Source: Dipteris shenzhenensis (taxonomy: Eukaryota; Polypodiophyta; Polypodiopsida; Gleicheniales). From it: a DNA stretch of 64,000 bases. The DNA is taken from assembly GCA_047967505.1 (NCBI GenBank), contig CM106538.1. The stretch is one strand, 5' to 3'. A model generated the notes under the pieces. It worked only from the letters and a program-made list of their open reading frames with translations. It did no database searches and was not told the origin of the DNA. The position numbers were made by a program, and so were the translations under genes. Positions 1 through 10,807 of the stretch are shown here, one piece after another. Positions within the stretch are counted from its first letter, which is position 1, and the number at the start of each line of letters is the position of its first letter.

Positions 1-1397
1 GGCAGCAAGTCTAGCTATATAAAGGCCTTAAGGGCAGAGAAACAATTCACCGTAGCCATGAAAATTTCTCTTCTACCCCCTTCCACGCTCTCTCCAAGCC
101 TCCTTCTACCCCTATGTTGAATCTTATGCTGCAACCTCGATGCCCCTTCATAATTTTGCCCAATTCATAGTATCCATTGTTTTCCTTGGCTCTCCATCCT
201 GCAACACTCCACCTACAACCATAGCCATGACCAAGGGAGTTGCAAGATGGGGAGCCAAGGGAAATGGGTCATCGTTGAGTTCTCTCTGCTAGTGGTGTGT
301 TGAAAGAAGCAATTCTTTCATAACCCTACCAGTGCCTTGAAAGAAGTTGCTATGAAAGACTTGAAAGAAAACCCTCATGACCAACCATGTTGTAGGATGG
401 GGAGCCAAGCGAAAAGGGTCATCGTTGTTCCAGGAGGCACTGGGAGAGAACTCAACTTGGTGTTGATCCTCTCGTAATTACGCACAACCTTCTGCACTAG
501 GGAAGGAACTCAACTTGCTGATCAAATCTAACACACTGAGAGCATGTGTCAGTGTGCTCACCACCATCTTGAGTTCCCTGTCTGCCACTGTTGAATGTTG
601 TGCTCAATTCAGCTCACCTCCAAGTTAAGTTCAATTTTCTAGTGCCCTGACTTCTTAAGTTGTTATGAAAAAGGTTATCTCAACTCTCAGGGGAGTCACT
701 CATCATATGTAACCCTATCACGTGAGTTCAACAAAAGGATATTTTTTATTTCTAAAATTTACAGAAATAAATATACATAAGGGACTATTAAAAATAGTTT
801 TGGAAAAAATTTACAGATTTGTATAGAAAAGGGGTACATTTTATTAATGAAAAATTTACACAGATAAGGGGTTTTAGAAATATGCCTTGAACGCACGTGG
901 TATAGAGGGTTTATACATAGTGACCCCCCCGAGTCTCAACTACAAGGTGCTCGTATTATCCCCTACATATGAGGAGTTCTAGGTAAAAATTGTAAGAAAG
1001 TCCTACCTACGATAGCACTATGAGGTGCTCGTATTATCCCTTGCATACAAGGCACTAGGTCAAAAGTGTAAGAAAGTGATTACAAGGGCAAAATGTGGCT
1101 TCTGGTCCTGCCACAGGTGTTGGAGGCATTGTGGGCTGGCGCCGATTTGGAGGCAGTAGGTGTGGATGTCGTAGGCACTCAAAAGACTTGGTACAAGGGC
1201 ATTGTTGGAGGTCTCAAGTGCTTAAAGAAGTTTCACAAAATCAAAGTGCTACATCTATGTATGTAATCTATGTTGTTAAATGGTTGCTTTCGATGTAATT
1301 TATTTTCTTTCAATTTGATGTAATACTATTATCGCAAAAACAATCGGATGTAATTTCTTAATGTAATTTTTTTGTTTCAATTTCAATTTTGTACCAT
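1..1397 (+). repeat. Dispersed repeat block, copy 1 (LTR-like, cut by window edge)
   Basis: This block is repeated at about 4683-5738 with a shift of about 4.4-4.7 kb; the two copies stop matching after TTTTGTACCATT (1397 and 5738). A TATA-like CTATATAAAGG near 14-24 is followed by an ATG and CT-rich sequence, so the block looks like a promoter-bearing unit such as an LTR. I find no defined TG...CA ends and no protein domain. Two internal sub-repeats (near 941 and 1022) share the phrase AGGTGCTCGTATTATCCC. MITE copy 1 lies inside at 686-933. LTR identity is inference. Confidence 0.5.
686..933 (+). mobile_element. MITE copy 1 (248 bp, 8-bp TSD TCTCAACT)
   Basis: Ends are CTCAGGGGAGTCACT and, reversed, CTCGGGGGGGTCACT. 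The imperfect inverted repeat extends about 45 bp inward. Both flanks carry TCTCAACT (678-685 and 934-941). The duplicate block has a single TCTCAACT at 5361-5368 and no insert, which proves insertion. CACTRTG-like inner sequence and a CACGTG G-box occur at both ends (719-724 and 894-899). There is no coding capacity, so an autonomous partner must have moved it. The 8-bp duplication fits hAT (or P) type transposases; the termini do not decide the superfamily. Confidence 0.9.
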
Positions 1398-2195
1398 TTC
1401 AGTAATCCCAAACAACCATCACGCTTGTTTCAGTAAACCCCAATCTATAAATCCTAAACAAGGGAAAATATAAATCCCAAACAACCACGAAGCTTGTTTT
1501 AGTGATAATGACTATGCATGACGAACCATCTAATTCATTGGTTCAAATTAGCATTCAGTCGAAATCAAACTATAATAACAATGAACGTGCATGAGGGACC
1601 ATCTAATTCACAGGCTCAGATTAGCATTGAGTGGGAATCAGACTGTAATAGTAATGAGTTTGCATCTAGTTCACAAGCTTAGATTAGCATTTAGTTAGTT
1701 TATCACGCTGTAATAAAAATAGTTTAGAATGAGAACTAGCATTAAGCTGAGATAGACTGTAAGAACATATCACATGGTTAGAATTACCATCTAATCACAC
1801 GTCATGAGTGAAATAGTCATAAAACAATAGAACGTTTGAATCCAACTAAATGCAACATTTTTAAATTATAAGGTCCAGCTGAGTGAAGCAATTGTATCCA
1901 AGGATGGATAAATGGTGAATTATTGCTTTAAAACTGAAATTCTATAGAAAAGCCAAAGGTATAGTCAGCCCCTAAAGTTATATACCCAGGTAGTATACAA
2001 CTAAGTTTTACTCTTCTACATTTTGAAAAGAGACCACCATCGTATCTAAGTATGGATAAATACAAAGAAATTCAACTTTTTTTTTTTTTCAAAGAAGACA
2101 ATTTACTACTTAACTCAAGTTCTATTGAAAAGTTGATTGTATTAGAGGGGTGGTTAGCCCCTAAAAAAGCCTCGAGTAATATATATCCAAGATTC
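1398..2195. repeat. Non-coding spacer with degenerate ~80-bp repeats
   Basis: About 1505-1760 holds three to four degenerate units containing phrases such as ACCATCTAATTCACAGGCTC and GATTAGCATTGAGT, spaced 75-85 bp. The same units return at 2930-3330. A short T-run lies at 2078-2090. I see no gene here. Confidence 0.45.
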
Positions 2196-2201
2196 AAGAG
2201 A

Positions 2202-2690
2202 TTAAGTCTGAGATATTTGAAGGACTTTATATTTACGCAAGGATTCCAAGACGTAGGCTTGACACTTTGCACAGTGGGAGCCTTCATCAACATACTCCGC
2301 AAACTGTGGGTTCTTATAGTATTGAAGGCCTACCCATAGTTCCTCATGCAAGATGACCATCTTGTGAATGACACTCTTGGGAACTCTATGTTCCTTCTCC
2401 AAGTGATTAATCTCATCTATGACAATCTTGGGTTGTCGAGGGACCCCTTGCAAAATGGCTTCATCAAGCTCAGAACAAGTGGCAGTAAAAATGTCATTGC
2501 CTCTGTGGCTTTTCATCTCTATTCGTCCACTGTTTCTTCACTTGAGACTTGTCGAGTTTGTAATCTAGTTTTCTCTCCTGCTATCCAAGATGTAATTTTT
2601 CGCATATTCTAATCTATCAAATCAAGCTGTCTTGTGGGATCTTTGCCATCTTTGAAGACTTGTGTACCCATAGATGCCCCACACATTACA
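2202..2690 (-). pseudogene. Unrecognised gene remnant
   Basis: Minus-strand open sequence in two frames. The upstream part (2690 to about 2525) reads GTQVFKDGKDPTRQLDLID, then stops, then continues with TSWIAGEKTR. A second frame (2516-2202, 104 codons) contains a CAKC pair near its C-terminal third. The amino-acid composition is protein-like, but I recognise no family and stops separate the parts. It could be an old transposon gene fragment. The region 2620-2920 beside it holds nothing I can name. Confidence 0.25.
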
Positions 2691-2919
2691 CTGATGAATA
2701 TGACAGGTTAGATGTATGATAGTTAAGGCTACAGAAAGTAGGCACTGGCAACGAAATACATTTTTGTTGGTTTAGGATTAATTGCAACCCCCACAAAATA
2801 TAACCTTTAGTAAATCCCAAACAACCACCACGCTTGTTTCAGTAAATCCTAATCAGTAAATCCTAAAAAAGGAAAAATATAAATCCCAAATAGTATACTA
2901 ATCCCAAAGAGCCACCGAG

Positions 2920-3330
2920 CTTGATTTAGTGACAATGAACGTGGATAAGGGACCAACTAATGCATATGTTTAGATTAGAATTCAGTCGAAATCAGACTGT
3001 AATAACAATTATTGTGCATGAGGGATCATCTCATTCACAGGCTCAGATTAGCATTGAGCCAAAATCAACAGACTGTAATAACAATGACGTTGCATGGGGT
3101 ACCACCAAGTTCACAAGCTTAGATTAGCATTGAGTCGGTGTATCAGGCTGTAATAACAATAGTTTAGAATGAGAACTATTGTTGTTATTACAGCCTGACT
3201 GAATATGCTAATCTGATGTCTTGTTTTGATCTTTCCTTTCTTTAGTTGACTATAATGACAATGACTTTGCATGAGGGGCCATATAGTTCACAGGCCACCC
3301 AGATTAGCATTTTTAGATGACCGAGAAATT
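2920..3330. repeat. Degenerate ~80-bp repeats with an inverted pair
   Basis: These units match those at 1505-1760. The unit ending near 3170 is followed by an inverted copy (about 3176-3222), so 3121-3222 forms an inverted repeat: GCTGTAATAACAATAGTT on the left arm is answered by ACTATTGTTGTTATTACAGC on the right. I see no terminal transposon signature. Confidence 0.5.
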
Positions 3331-3815
3331 CTCCCATGGCAACCATCTAATCACACATCATAGCTAGGCAATGATGTATATGACCGCCCGCCTATGCTAG
3401 GCTAGGCTACCAACAAAGCTAGGTGTATGTGCCACTGCTCCTCCCCCATCATCCTATTGAATTATCATGATCTTGGCTCCGATGACCAAGAAGTTCTAGC
3501 ATGGCAACCATCTAATCGCACGTCATGTCTAGACGATGATGTAGATGACTGCCTATGCTAGGCTGGGCTACCAGCAAAATCTAGCTGGTGAATTGTGTGC
3601 TCTTAGCAGTGATAGGCACCCAGAGTCGCACAACTAACACAAGATCTTGGCTCCAATGACCAAGAAATTGTAGCATGCCAACCATCTAATCATACGTCAT
3701 GGCTAGACAATGATGTAGATGAGTGCCTATGCTAGGCTAGGCTACCAACAAAATCCAGTTGGTGGATTGTGTGCTCTTAACATCGATAGACACCTAGAGT
3801 CGCACAACTAACACA
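3330..3815. repeat. 174-bp tandem repeat
   Basis: Two full units begin at CTTGGCTCC (ends at 3480 and 3654, period 174) and a partial diverged unit starts near 3312. Each carries TCATGGCTAGACAATGATG and the phrase CTATGCTAGGCTAGGCTACC. It leads directly into the 842-bp duplication. Confidence 0.6.
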
Positions 3816-5374
3816 AGAAATGAAGGGGGAGAGAGTGGGAGGGTAGCAAGTCTAGCTATATAAAGGTCTTAAGGGTAGAGAAACAATTCACCATAGCCAT
3901 GAAAATTTCTCTTCTACCCCCTTCCATGCTCTCTCCAAGCCCCCTTCTACCCCTATAATGAAACTTACGTTGCAACCTCGATGCCTCTTCATAATGTTGC
4001 CCAATTCATGGTATCCATTGTTTTCCTTGGCTCTCCATCTTGCAACACTCCACCTACAGCCCTAGCCATGACCAAGGGAGTTGCAAGATGGGGAGCCAAG
4101 GGAAATGGGTCATCGTTGAGTTCTCTCTACCAGTGGTGCCTTGAAAGAAGCAATTCTTTCATAACCCCACCAATGCCTTGAAAGAAGTTGCTATGAAAGA
4201 CTTGAAAGAAAACCCTCATGACCAACCATGTTGTAGGATGGGGAGCCAAGCGAAAAGGGTCATCGTTGTTCCATGAGGCACTGGGAGAGAACTCAACTTG
4301 GTGTTGATCCTCTTGTAATTGCTCACAACCTTTTGCACTAGGGAAGGAACTCAACTTGGTGATCAAATCTAACACATTGAGAGCATGTGTCAATGTGCTC
4401 ACCACCATCTTGAGTTCCCTGTCTACCACTGTTGAATGTTGTGCTCAATTCAGCTCACCTCCAAGTTAAGTTCCCTTTTCTAGTGCCTTGACTTCTTAAG
4501 TTCCCTTTTCTAGTGCCTTGACTTCTTGACTTCATACGTCATGGCTAGACAATGATGTAGATGAGTGCCTATGCTAGGCTAGGCTACCAACAAAATCCAG
4601 CTGGTGGATTGTGTGCTCTTAACATCGATAGACACCTAGAGTCGCACAACTAACACAAGAAATGAAGGGGGAGAGAGTGGGAGGGTAGCAAGTCTAGCTA
4701 TATAAAGGTCTTAAGGGTAGAGAAACAATTCACCATAGCCATGAAAATTTCTCTTCTACCCCCTTCCATGCTCTCTCCAAGCCCCCTTCTACCCCTATAA
4801 TGAAACTTACGTTGCAACCTCGATGCCTCTTCATAATGTTGCCCAATTCATGGTATCCATTGTTTTCCTTGGCTCTCCATCTTGCAACACTCCACCTACA
4901 GCCCTAGCCATGACCAAGGGAGTTGCAAGATGGGGAGCCAAGGGAAATGGGTCATCGTTGAGTTCTCTCTGCCAGTGGTGCCTTGAAAGAAGCAATTCTT
5001 TCATAACCCCACCAATGCCTTGAAAGAAGTTGCTATGAAAGACTTGAAAGAAAACCCTCATGACCAACCATGTTGTAGGATGGGGAGCCAAGCGAAAAGG
5101 GTCATCGTTGTTCCATGAGGCACTGGGAGAGAACTCAACTTGGTGTTGATCCTCTTGTAATTGCTCACAACCTTCTGCACTAGGGAAGGAACTCAACTTG
5201 GTGATCAAATCTAACACATTGAGAGCATGTGTCAATGTGCTCACCACCATCTTGAGTTCCCTGTCTACCACTGTTGAATGTTGTGCTCAATTCAGCTCAC
5301 CTCCAAGTTAAGTTCCCTTTTCTAGTGCCTTGACTTCTTAAGTTGCTATTAAAAAGGTTATCTCAACTACAAGG
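3691..5374 (+). repeat. 842-bp direct tandem duplication
   Basis: Sequence from CATACGTCATGGCTAGAC at 3691 restarts at 4533; the two 842-bp units differ only at scattered bases, so the duplication is recent. Each unit contains AAATGAAGGGGGAGAGAG, a TATATAAAGG box (near 3857 and 4699) and an open frame starting MPLHNVAQFMVSIVF. The reading frames are probably not genes because both strands are open and no domain is seen. Confidence 0.85.
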
Positions 5375-5738
5375 TGCTTGTATTGTCCCCTGCATATGAG
5401 GAGTTCCAGGTAAAAATCGTAAGAAAGTCCTACCTACAATAGCACTATGAGGTGCTCATATTGTCCCCTGCATACAAGGCACCAGGTCAAAAGTGTAAGA
5501 AAGTGATTATAAGGGCAAAATGTGATGTCTGGTCCTACCACAGTGGTGGTGTTGACAAGTGCCTAAAGAAGTTTCACAAAATCAAAGTGCTAGCATCTTT
5601 GTATGTAATCTATGTTGTTAAATGGTTGCTTCGGATGTAATTTATTTTGTTTCAATTTGATGTAATACTATTATCGCAAAAACGATCGGATGTAATTTCT
5701 TAATGTAATTTTTTTGTTTCAATTTCAATTTTGTACCA
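4683..5738 (+). repeat. Dispersed repeat block, copy 3, with empty MITE site
   Basis: This is the paralogue of 1-1397. It keeps the uninterrupted TCTCAACTACAAGG at 5361, where copy 1 has MITE copy 1. It overlaps the second unit of the 842-bp duplication. A purine-rich stretch at about 4660-4684 precedes it, which would suit an LTR preceded by a polypurine tract, but TG...CA borders and target duplications were not found. Confidence 0.55.
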
Positions 5739-6555
5739 TTATTGCCAAAACTATTGTTGCCTGTTACTTCAGAAGTGAAAGTGGCTCTAATGAAGAACAA
5801 ATGGCATATTTCTACCCTCGTTTACGATTTATTGCAACCATAGGGATCATTGCACAAGAAATTGTTGAAAAAACTATTCTTACTTAGTGAAAATGGTTCC
5901 AATAACCAGCATGGTGGTTGTAAGGAAACTATACTAAATTGTAAATGTCTACATTTTCCTTGGCTTTTTCCTTGGCTTGGAACTAAAATAGCTCCAAACA
6001 CCATATTAGAGAATTTGGGAAAGTCCTGATAATTTGGGAATTTTTGAGGGGTTGTAATTATGTAACATTCGATGTTTTTCATTGATTTTTCCCATAGATT
6101 TAGCAGTCCATCCAAATCTCACAAATGTGCATGGTTTGCATCAAGATAAATAAAATGTCAAATGTTGAGGTTTGCAAGTACAATGCATTGAGTGCACTCC
6201 ATTGACTTTCTCACTAGATTTCACTGTGTATATGAAACACATAGTTTGGAGTGTGAATGTTCTGCATTAGTTAGGAAAAAAACATCATATGTTTGAGTTC
6301 AACGAAGCATTTTTTGTCTCTTCTCGAAAAAAGGTGGTGTTCAAAAACGCCATTTTAGTTTGGTTGGAGAAAAATTAAGAATGCAACACTAGTCCTTGAT
6401 ATTTTGTCAAGTGTGTAGAACTTGCAACCACAAAGCAATGGTCTACAAAAAAAAAAGATAAAGAAAAAAGATCAATGTCATACCTTCCAAATATTTGTAA
6501 GTATTCAATTAAATTATCATTGTGCAAGGAAAAAAAAGTCATGCTTTTCAAGTAC
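5739..6555. other. Spacer, no gene seen
   Basis: AT-rich sequence with several A-runs (near 6450 and 6525). Short open frames occur on both strands without recognisable domains. It may include the 3' flank of the minus-strand gene that follows. Confidence 0.5.
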
Positions 6556-6557
6556 CT

Positions 6558-8990
6558 TCACTCCATTGTGGAGTCAGCATCAGAGTTGGAATATGTTCTA
6601 TGAGACAAACTAGATAAAGCTCGCTTGCGTGCAATGGTTGGTATCTTCACCTTGATGGGGAGGTTGCTGCTCTTCGAGGAAACCTTCTTTGAGAGGTTAC
6701 CTTTTGGAACCCATGACCATACAATAGCATCAACAGATTCCCAACATGGAGGATCACCTTTATTGCACATCCAAATCTTGTTCCAACAATCTGCATACAC
6801 CTCGTCAATTTGTGCATTGCGTCTTTTGCATATAGGTGCCCAATATTGTATGAAAACCTTCTTGAAATTTTTAGATTTATTATCCTTCTGTACATCAGTT
6901 TGAGCTATGCCTAGCCAAATTGGGTAAATTTTTTCTGCTGGTCAGACCAAAAGAAAGTGTCCTTTTTGTACATCAACCATTGGATCAAATGATTGTTTTT
7001 GCTTTTTTCTTTGAGGTCCATAGTAGTGATCATTCAACTCTTCAATTCCTTGAAACTCATCGTTTTCATTATCAACTACTTGCACACAATCAATATGTTG
7101 CGTCTTTGGCCAAAATCTCTCGTACATGCCCTCTACACTATTGTTTGGTTTATCAAGCTCATCGATCATGTTCTTCCAGTACTTCACTACCGGCTTGTAA
7201 AACTTTGTGAAAGATGCTTTTGGACCTTGCAGGTGTGCCCATTTTTCCCAAAAGTGTACATACTCCTTGATACCAACTATCACATCTGAGTGATCCTTCA
7301 CATACTCGAACATAGGTACACAAGGTGGCTCTCCACTTGGTAGCATTAGATGACCATCCGAATGTCTCTTCCACAACTTAATGCCACCTTCACTTGGTTG
7401 CCAATCTAATGATCATGGATGCACTTTATATTGCATGATAGGAACTTCATTTCACATAAAGAACCAAAATTGGAGAGGCTTTGAGTGTCCCACTAAAGCA
7501 TCTTGCCCATCGAATAGGCATCCATCAACATAGCTCTTGAAATCAGGTACTTCTTTTACCAAAAATGGCATTGCAGAAAACTCCTCACATTGTCTAAAAG
7601 TATCCATGAGATGTGCAAATGTCTAGTTCTTAACCTCACTGAAAACTTGCTGAACATTGCATCAATATTCTCATGTGTATGCCCAACCATCAAGAATCCC
7701 AATTGAATTGACTTGAAAATCCCTCAAGCAACAAGTAATGATAGGTATGCAAACAAGTACCTATTCTTGTTTTTAGAACCACAATTATCCAACTGCAACA
7801 ATAGGTGTTCGGGTAGTTTCTTATAAGGATTTTCTTGATGGGAACTTCCAAGTCCAAGGTTTTTGAATGTTCCACCCACTGCTCCAAGATGAAGTTGTTG
7901 CTTGTCATTAGAAAGATAGTGAGAATTCAATGCTTCTCTTGAGGTTAGTGCATTTAGCAGAGCATTGTTAGACCTTGGCATCCCATCATGTACCAAATCT
8001 CCAAGTGCACGGTTATCAAATCTTTCAAGATTTCTCAAACACAAAGCCAATGAACCAATTGTGAAGTTAGGATCCGACGGCCACAAGGATAAAGAAAAGT
8101 GACCATAATGTCCTTGACCATGTCCATGTGTTATCATGCCAGTCAAAGCCACTAGGAGCTAAAAGGATTTGTCTGTGTTCTTTGAACGATTGCATAATCT
8201 AGGTATGGCTGTCTTCTTTTGGTCCATCTTATCATGGATAATGCATAAGTATGTCTGAGGATACATTTCAAAAAATCTGCGCCAAGTGTAGTACACATTT
8301 CTACAGCTTTTTTGTTGTAACATGTGCTTTCTTCTATCTTCCATCAACTTATTACGTTCATTTTGGCATTTTGTCACTGCAAGCTGAGCCTTGATTGCAC
8401 TACATAAACCATAGTTAGAGAATTCACTTGTTTTTGACAAAGTTACATGCTTGAATTCAGAGTTCCATATACAGTTGAACATGGAAGTTGACATCTCCTT
8501 ACAACCCAAACTATGCTTTAACTGCATGTTAACCTCATAGAGAATATCAACCTACTTGTTTACATCCGGTATCACCAACTGTGTTTCCCTTGATCCATCT
8601 TGAAGTGTTCTACTTTTGTGTGGCATACGCTCAGAATTGTTATCCACAAAATCTTGGATTATGGCTCTACCCATTTTTGTGTGGTCCCAACCTCTCCACA
8701 TGATTCCTTTATTACCATGCATGCACCTTCGTATACCAATTTCAAATTGCTCCCTGTATCGATAAAATGTTGTTTTTGGAATACCATGCATTTCATACCA
8801 TGCTCTACAACAAACTTGAATATCATTTAATGAAAAGACATATTTGAACTGCCCATTGTTATCTTTTTGACAAGCAACCCCAAGAGTGTCATATACATAA
8901 TTGGTGCAAGCCTCCAAACTTTGGCCCTAATACTCTATGCATAATTTGGATATCATTGACAATTGGAAAATTGACAACAATTTTGTTTAC
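6558..8990 (-). pseudogene. DUF7869-like gene remnant
   Basis: Read right to left. A Cys-rich piece (about 8990, CCKQNCC) is followed by a helix-turn-helix-like stretch with WYEMHGIPKTTFYRYREQF (about 8800). Next come DKMDQKKTAIPR (about 8220), an LTGMITHG motif (about 8140), QLDNCGSKNKNRYLFAYLSLL (about 7730-7790) and GFLMVGHTHENID (about 7670). This order (MDQ-K-P, DNC-x-x-NKN, GHTHE-ID) is that of plant and animal DUF7869 proteins, whose role is unknown but which behave like a multicopy mobile family. The C-terminal part (7376-6942) ends in a basic KKQK segment; a further Lys/Ser-rich piece lies at 6800-6558. Premature stops (TAG near 8550 and 8158, TGA near 7722) and frame changes make it non-functional. 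Introns cannot be excluded for some breaks. Confidence 0.6.
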
Positions 8991-9044
8991 AACAATCTAT
9001 CATAGATACTTTTGTGACTGCATCCCTTGTGAGTCTAGTTGATG

Positions 9045-9636
9045 CTAATGGCCATGTTTTTTAGCTTTCCTCTTTACCATGCAGTAATGCCTCTTTTTTG
9101 TGGATTTTTCATTTGGGTCCTCATCTTCCATGTGCTTTTTCCTAGAACCACTTGGAAAATTCATGGTGTCATCGATTCTTAATGAAGTTCCATCTAAAAA
9201 GGTAATTTGTGCAATGGGCCATTTTATTAAGTGGATGGTATCGATGCTTGATAAGTCACTATGATACTTTTCAATTCCCACACCCAGATTACCGTCACCA
9301 AGCATCTCAAAATTTATAGGTTCAAATGGGTAGACATATAAAACAACACCCTCAGCAATGCTCTTGGTTTTCTACTCATCCCATATTAAAAATTTCTTGT
9401 CCTTCCATGATTCTCGAATGGAAAACTCATCATATTCACATAGAGGTTCAACATCAATGGTATCTGATGTTATATCATTCATTGGTACAATAGCTCCATT
9501 GACATTGTCCACACAACTCATTAATCGTGCTTTCCAACGAACAACACTACCCAAAGCCTCATAGACTAAGAATGCATCCATTGTAGGAAATGGAAGAAGT
9601 GCACTTTCATCCATACAAATATCGATCGCGGCTGAT
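9045..9636 (-). pseudogene. Tnp1-like gene remnant, downstream part
   Basis: The minus-strand frame from 9636 reads AIDICMDESALLPFPTMDAF, then LGSVVRWKARL; a second open frame (9305-9045) ends in a Lys-rich tail. Read across MITE copy 2 and the Copia element it joins the frame at 9912-9883 and 15474-15593 (VNGKIVAIGTIFSTSHDD, then GVPLGENNVSV). This layout (VA-x-GT..., LG..., then LP-P and ALGS...W) resembles the C-terminal domain of Tnp1/En-Spm-like plant proteins; that family match is from memory. A stop separates 9372 and 9305. Whether it formed one gene with the DUF7869-like part downstream is unknown. Confidence 0.5.
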
Positions 9637-9882
9637 TTTGGGGGAGTCATTCATGATATGTAACCCTATCACGTGAGTTCAACAGAAGGATATTTTTAAT
9701 ATTTAAAATTTACAAAAATAAATATACATAAGGCAGTTTTTAAAATGAATTTGGAAAAAATTTACAGATTTGTATAGAAAAAGGGTACATTTTATTTATG
9801 GAAAAATTACAAATAAGGGATTTTACAAATAGGCCTTGAACGCACGTGATATTGAGGGTTTATACATAGTGAACCCCCCGAG
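9637..9882 (+). mobile_element. MITE copy 2 (246 bp, decayed TSD)
   Basis: Same orientation as copy 1, with ends TTTGGGGGAGTCATT and, reversed, CTCGGGGGGTTCACT, both diverged from the family. Flanks CGGCTGAT (9629-9636) and CCACCGAT (9883-9890) match at 5 of 8 positions. Removing the element plus one flank restores an open minus-strand frame (VSV then AIDIC), so this was a coding-region insertion. Both CACGTG boxes are kept. It is the oldest-looking copy. Confidence 0.85.
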
Positions 9883-9912
9883 CCACCGATACATTGTTTT
9901 CTCCCAAGGGCA
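9883..9912 (-). pseudogene. Sliver of Tnp1-like gene between MITE and Copia
   Basis: Thirty bases encode, on the minus strand, LGENNVSV. They continue the frame of 15474-15593 across the Copia element and lead into the frame after the MITE. The last five bases, GGGCA, are the left Copia target duplication. Confidence 0.6.
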
Positions 9913-10263
9913 TGTTGAGATATCGAGCTCCACTCGTGATATGCCAGGGTGACCGTTGTGCATTTATGTCACCGACTTGTTACTGCAGATGTGGTTGGTA
10001 CACCACCCACGAATAGTAGCTAGATGATAGCTATCCTTATCTACTCTAGTTTGTGGCTCAATTAGTATGCCACCTTAGTTAGTTGAGTTTGGTTTGAGAC
10101 CCACATATAGGGTTCTTCTATTTCTTTGTACTTGAGTTCTTTTGGCTTACACAACTAAGAAGAGGAAAACTGTTTTCAGCCTCCACCTTTGTGTGTATTC
10201 CCCCATTGTGCATGTGAGAAAGCCGCAAGTGAGACTCCTTCCCTCTCTCCCATTATCTTCACA
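9913..10263 (+). repeat. 5' LTR of Copia 1
   Basis: Starts TGTTGAGATATCGAGCTCC and ends ATCTTCACA, matching 15122-15473. A TATA-like ACATATAGGG lies at about 10100 and CT-rich sequence precedes the end. The first 100 bp also occur as a fragment at 57152-57243. Confidence 0.95.
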
Positions 10264-10279
10264 TGGTATCAAAGCCTTG
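10264..10279 (+). other. Primer-binding site (tRNA-iMet type)
   Basis: TGGTATCAAAGCCTTG starts immediately after the LTR. The usual plant Copia site complementary to initiator tRNA-Met is TGGTATCAGAGC; there is one mismatch. Confidence 0.85.
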
Positions 10280-10807
10280 TTCATGGTAAGGAGCTCAAGA
10301 AAGCAAACCAAGTTCGTGGTGTCTTGGTAAGAGGACCAGTGTTGCTTTCCTATTTCGAGTTTGGGAGCAAATCTCTGCAGGTAGCACAGCCAGAAGTGCA
10401 AGATTGCACTGTCTCAGATTGAGACGCCCTTCGTGATGTGGTGAGAGCGCAGTATATGCTGCGGGAATGGGCAAAGCCCTTAGTGACTTTATTTTTCTGA
10501 TTTGAGGCCATTTGGAGGCCCGTTTGGAAGGTGGAAGTTCTTCACAAGCTCTCAGAAAAAGGCCCTGTTTTTGGCTGTGCGACCACTGCGAAGCTAGTCG
10601 GTGAAAAGTTGCCACAGAAATTGCATCGTATGCCTGTGTGCAGAGACATTGGGAGTTGCAAAATCATGCTTGTTGCCTGTTGACGCAAAATCGTCACTAG
10701 GAAGTGACTGTGTGGTGAAATACCACTTTCATCAGTTTTGCAGATCTGCCCGTGTGAGGCAAAAGCTATGTTTTTTGCAGTGACAGAATATTTTGCAGTG
10801 TTCTGTA

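Noticed and set aside
686-933. Assignment of the MITE to PIF/Harbinger or CACTA
   Set aside because: Those give 3-bp (or 2-3-bp) duplications; three copies here show 8 bp.
3981-5023. Duplicated 66-codon frame MPLHNVAQFMV as a small gene
   Set aside because: The antisense strand is also open, no homology is recognised, and the diverged copy at about 140-330 does not keep the frame.
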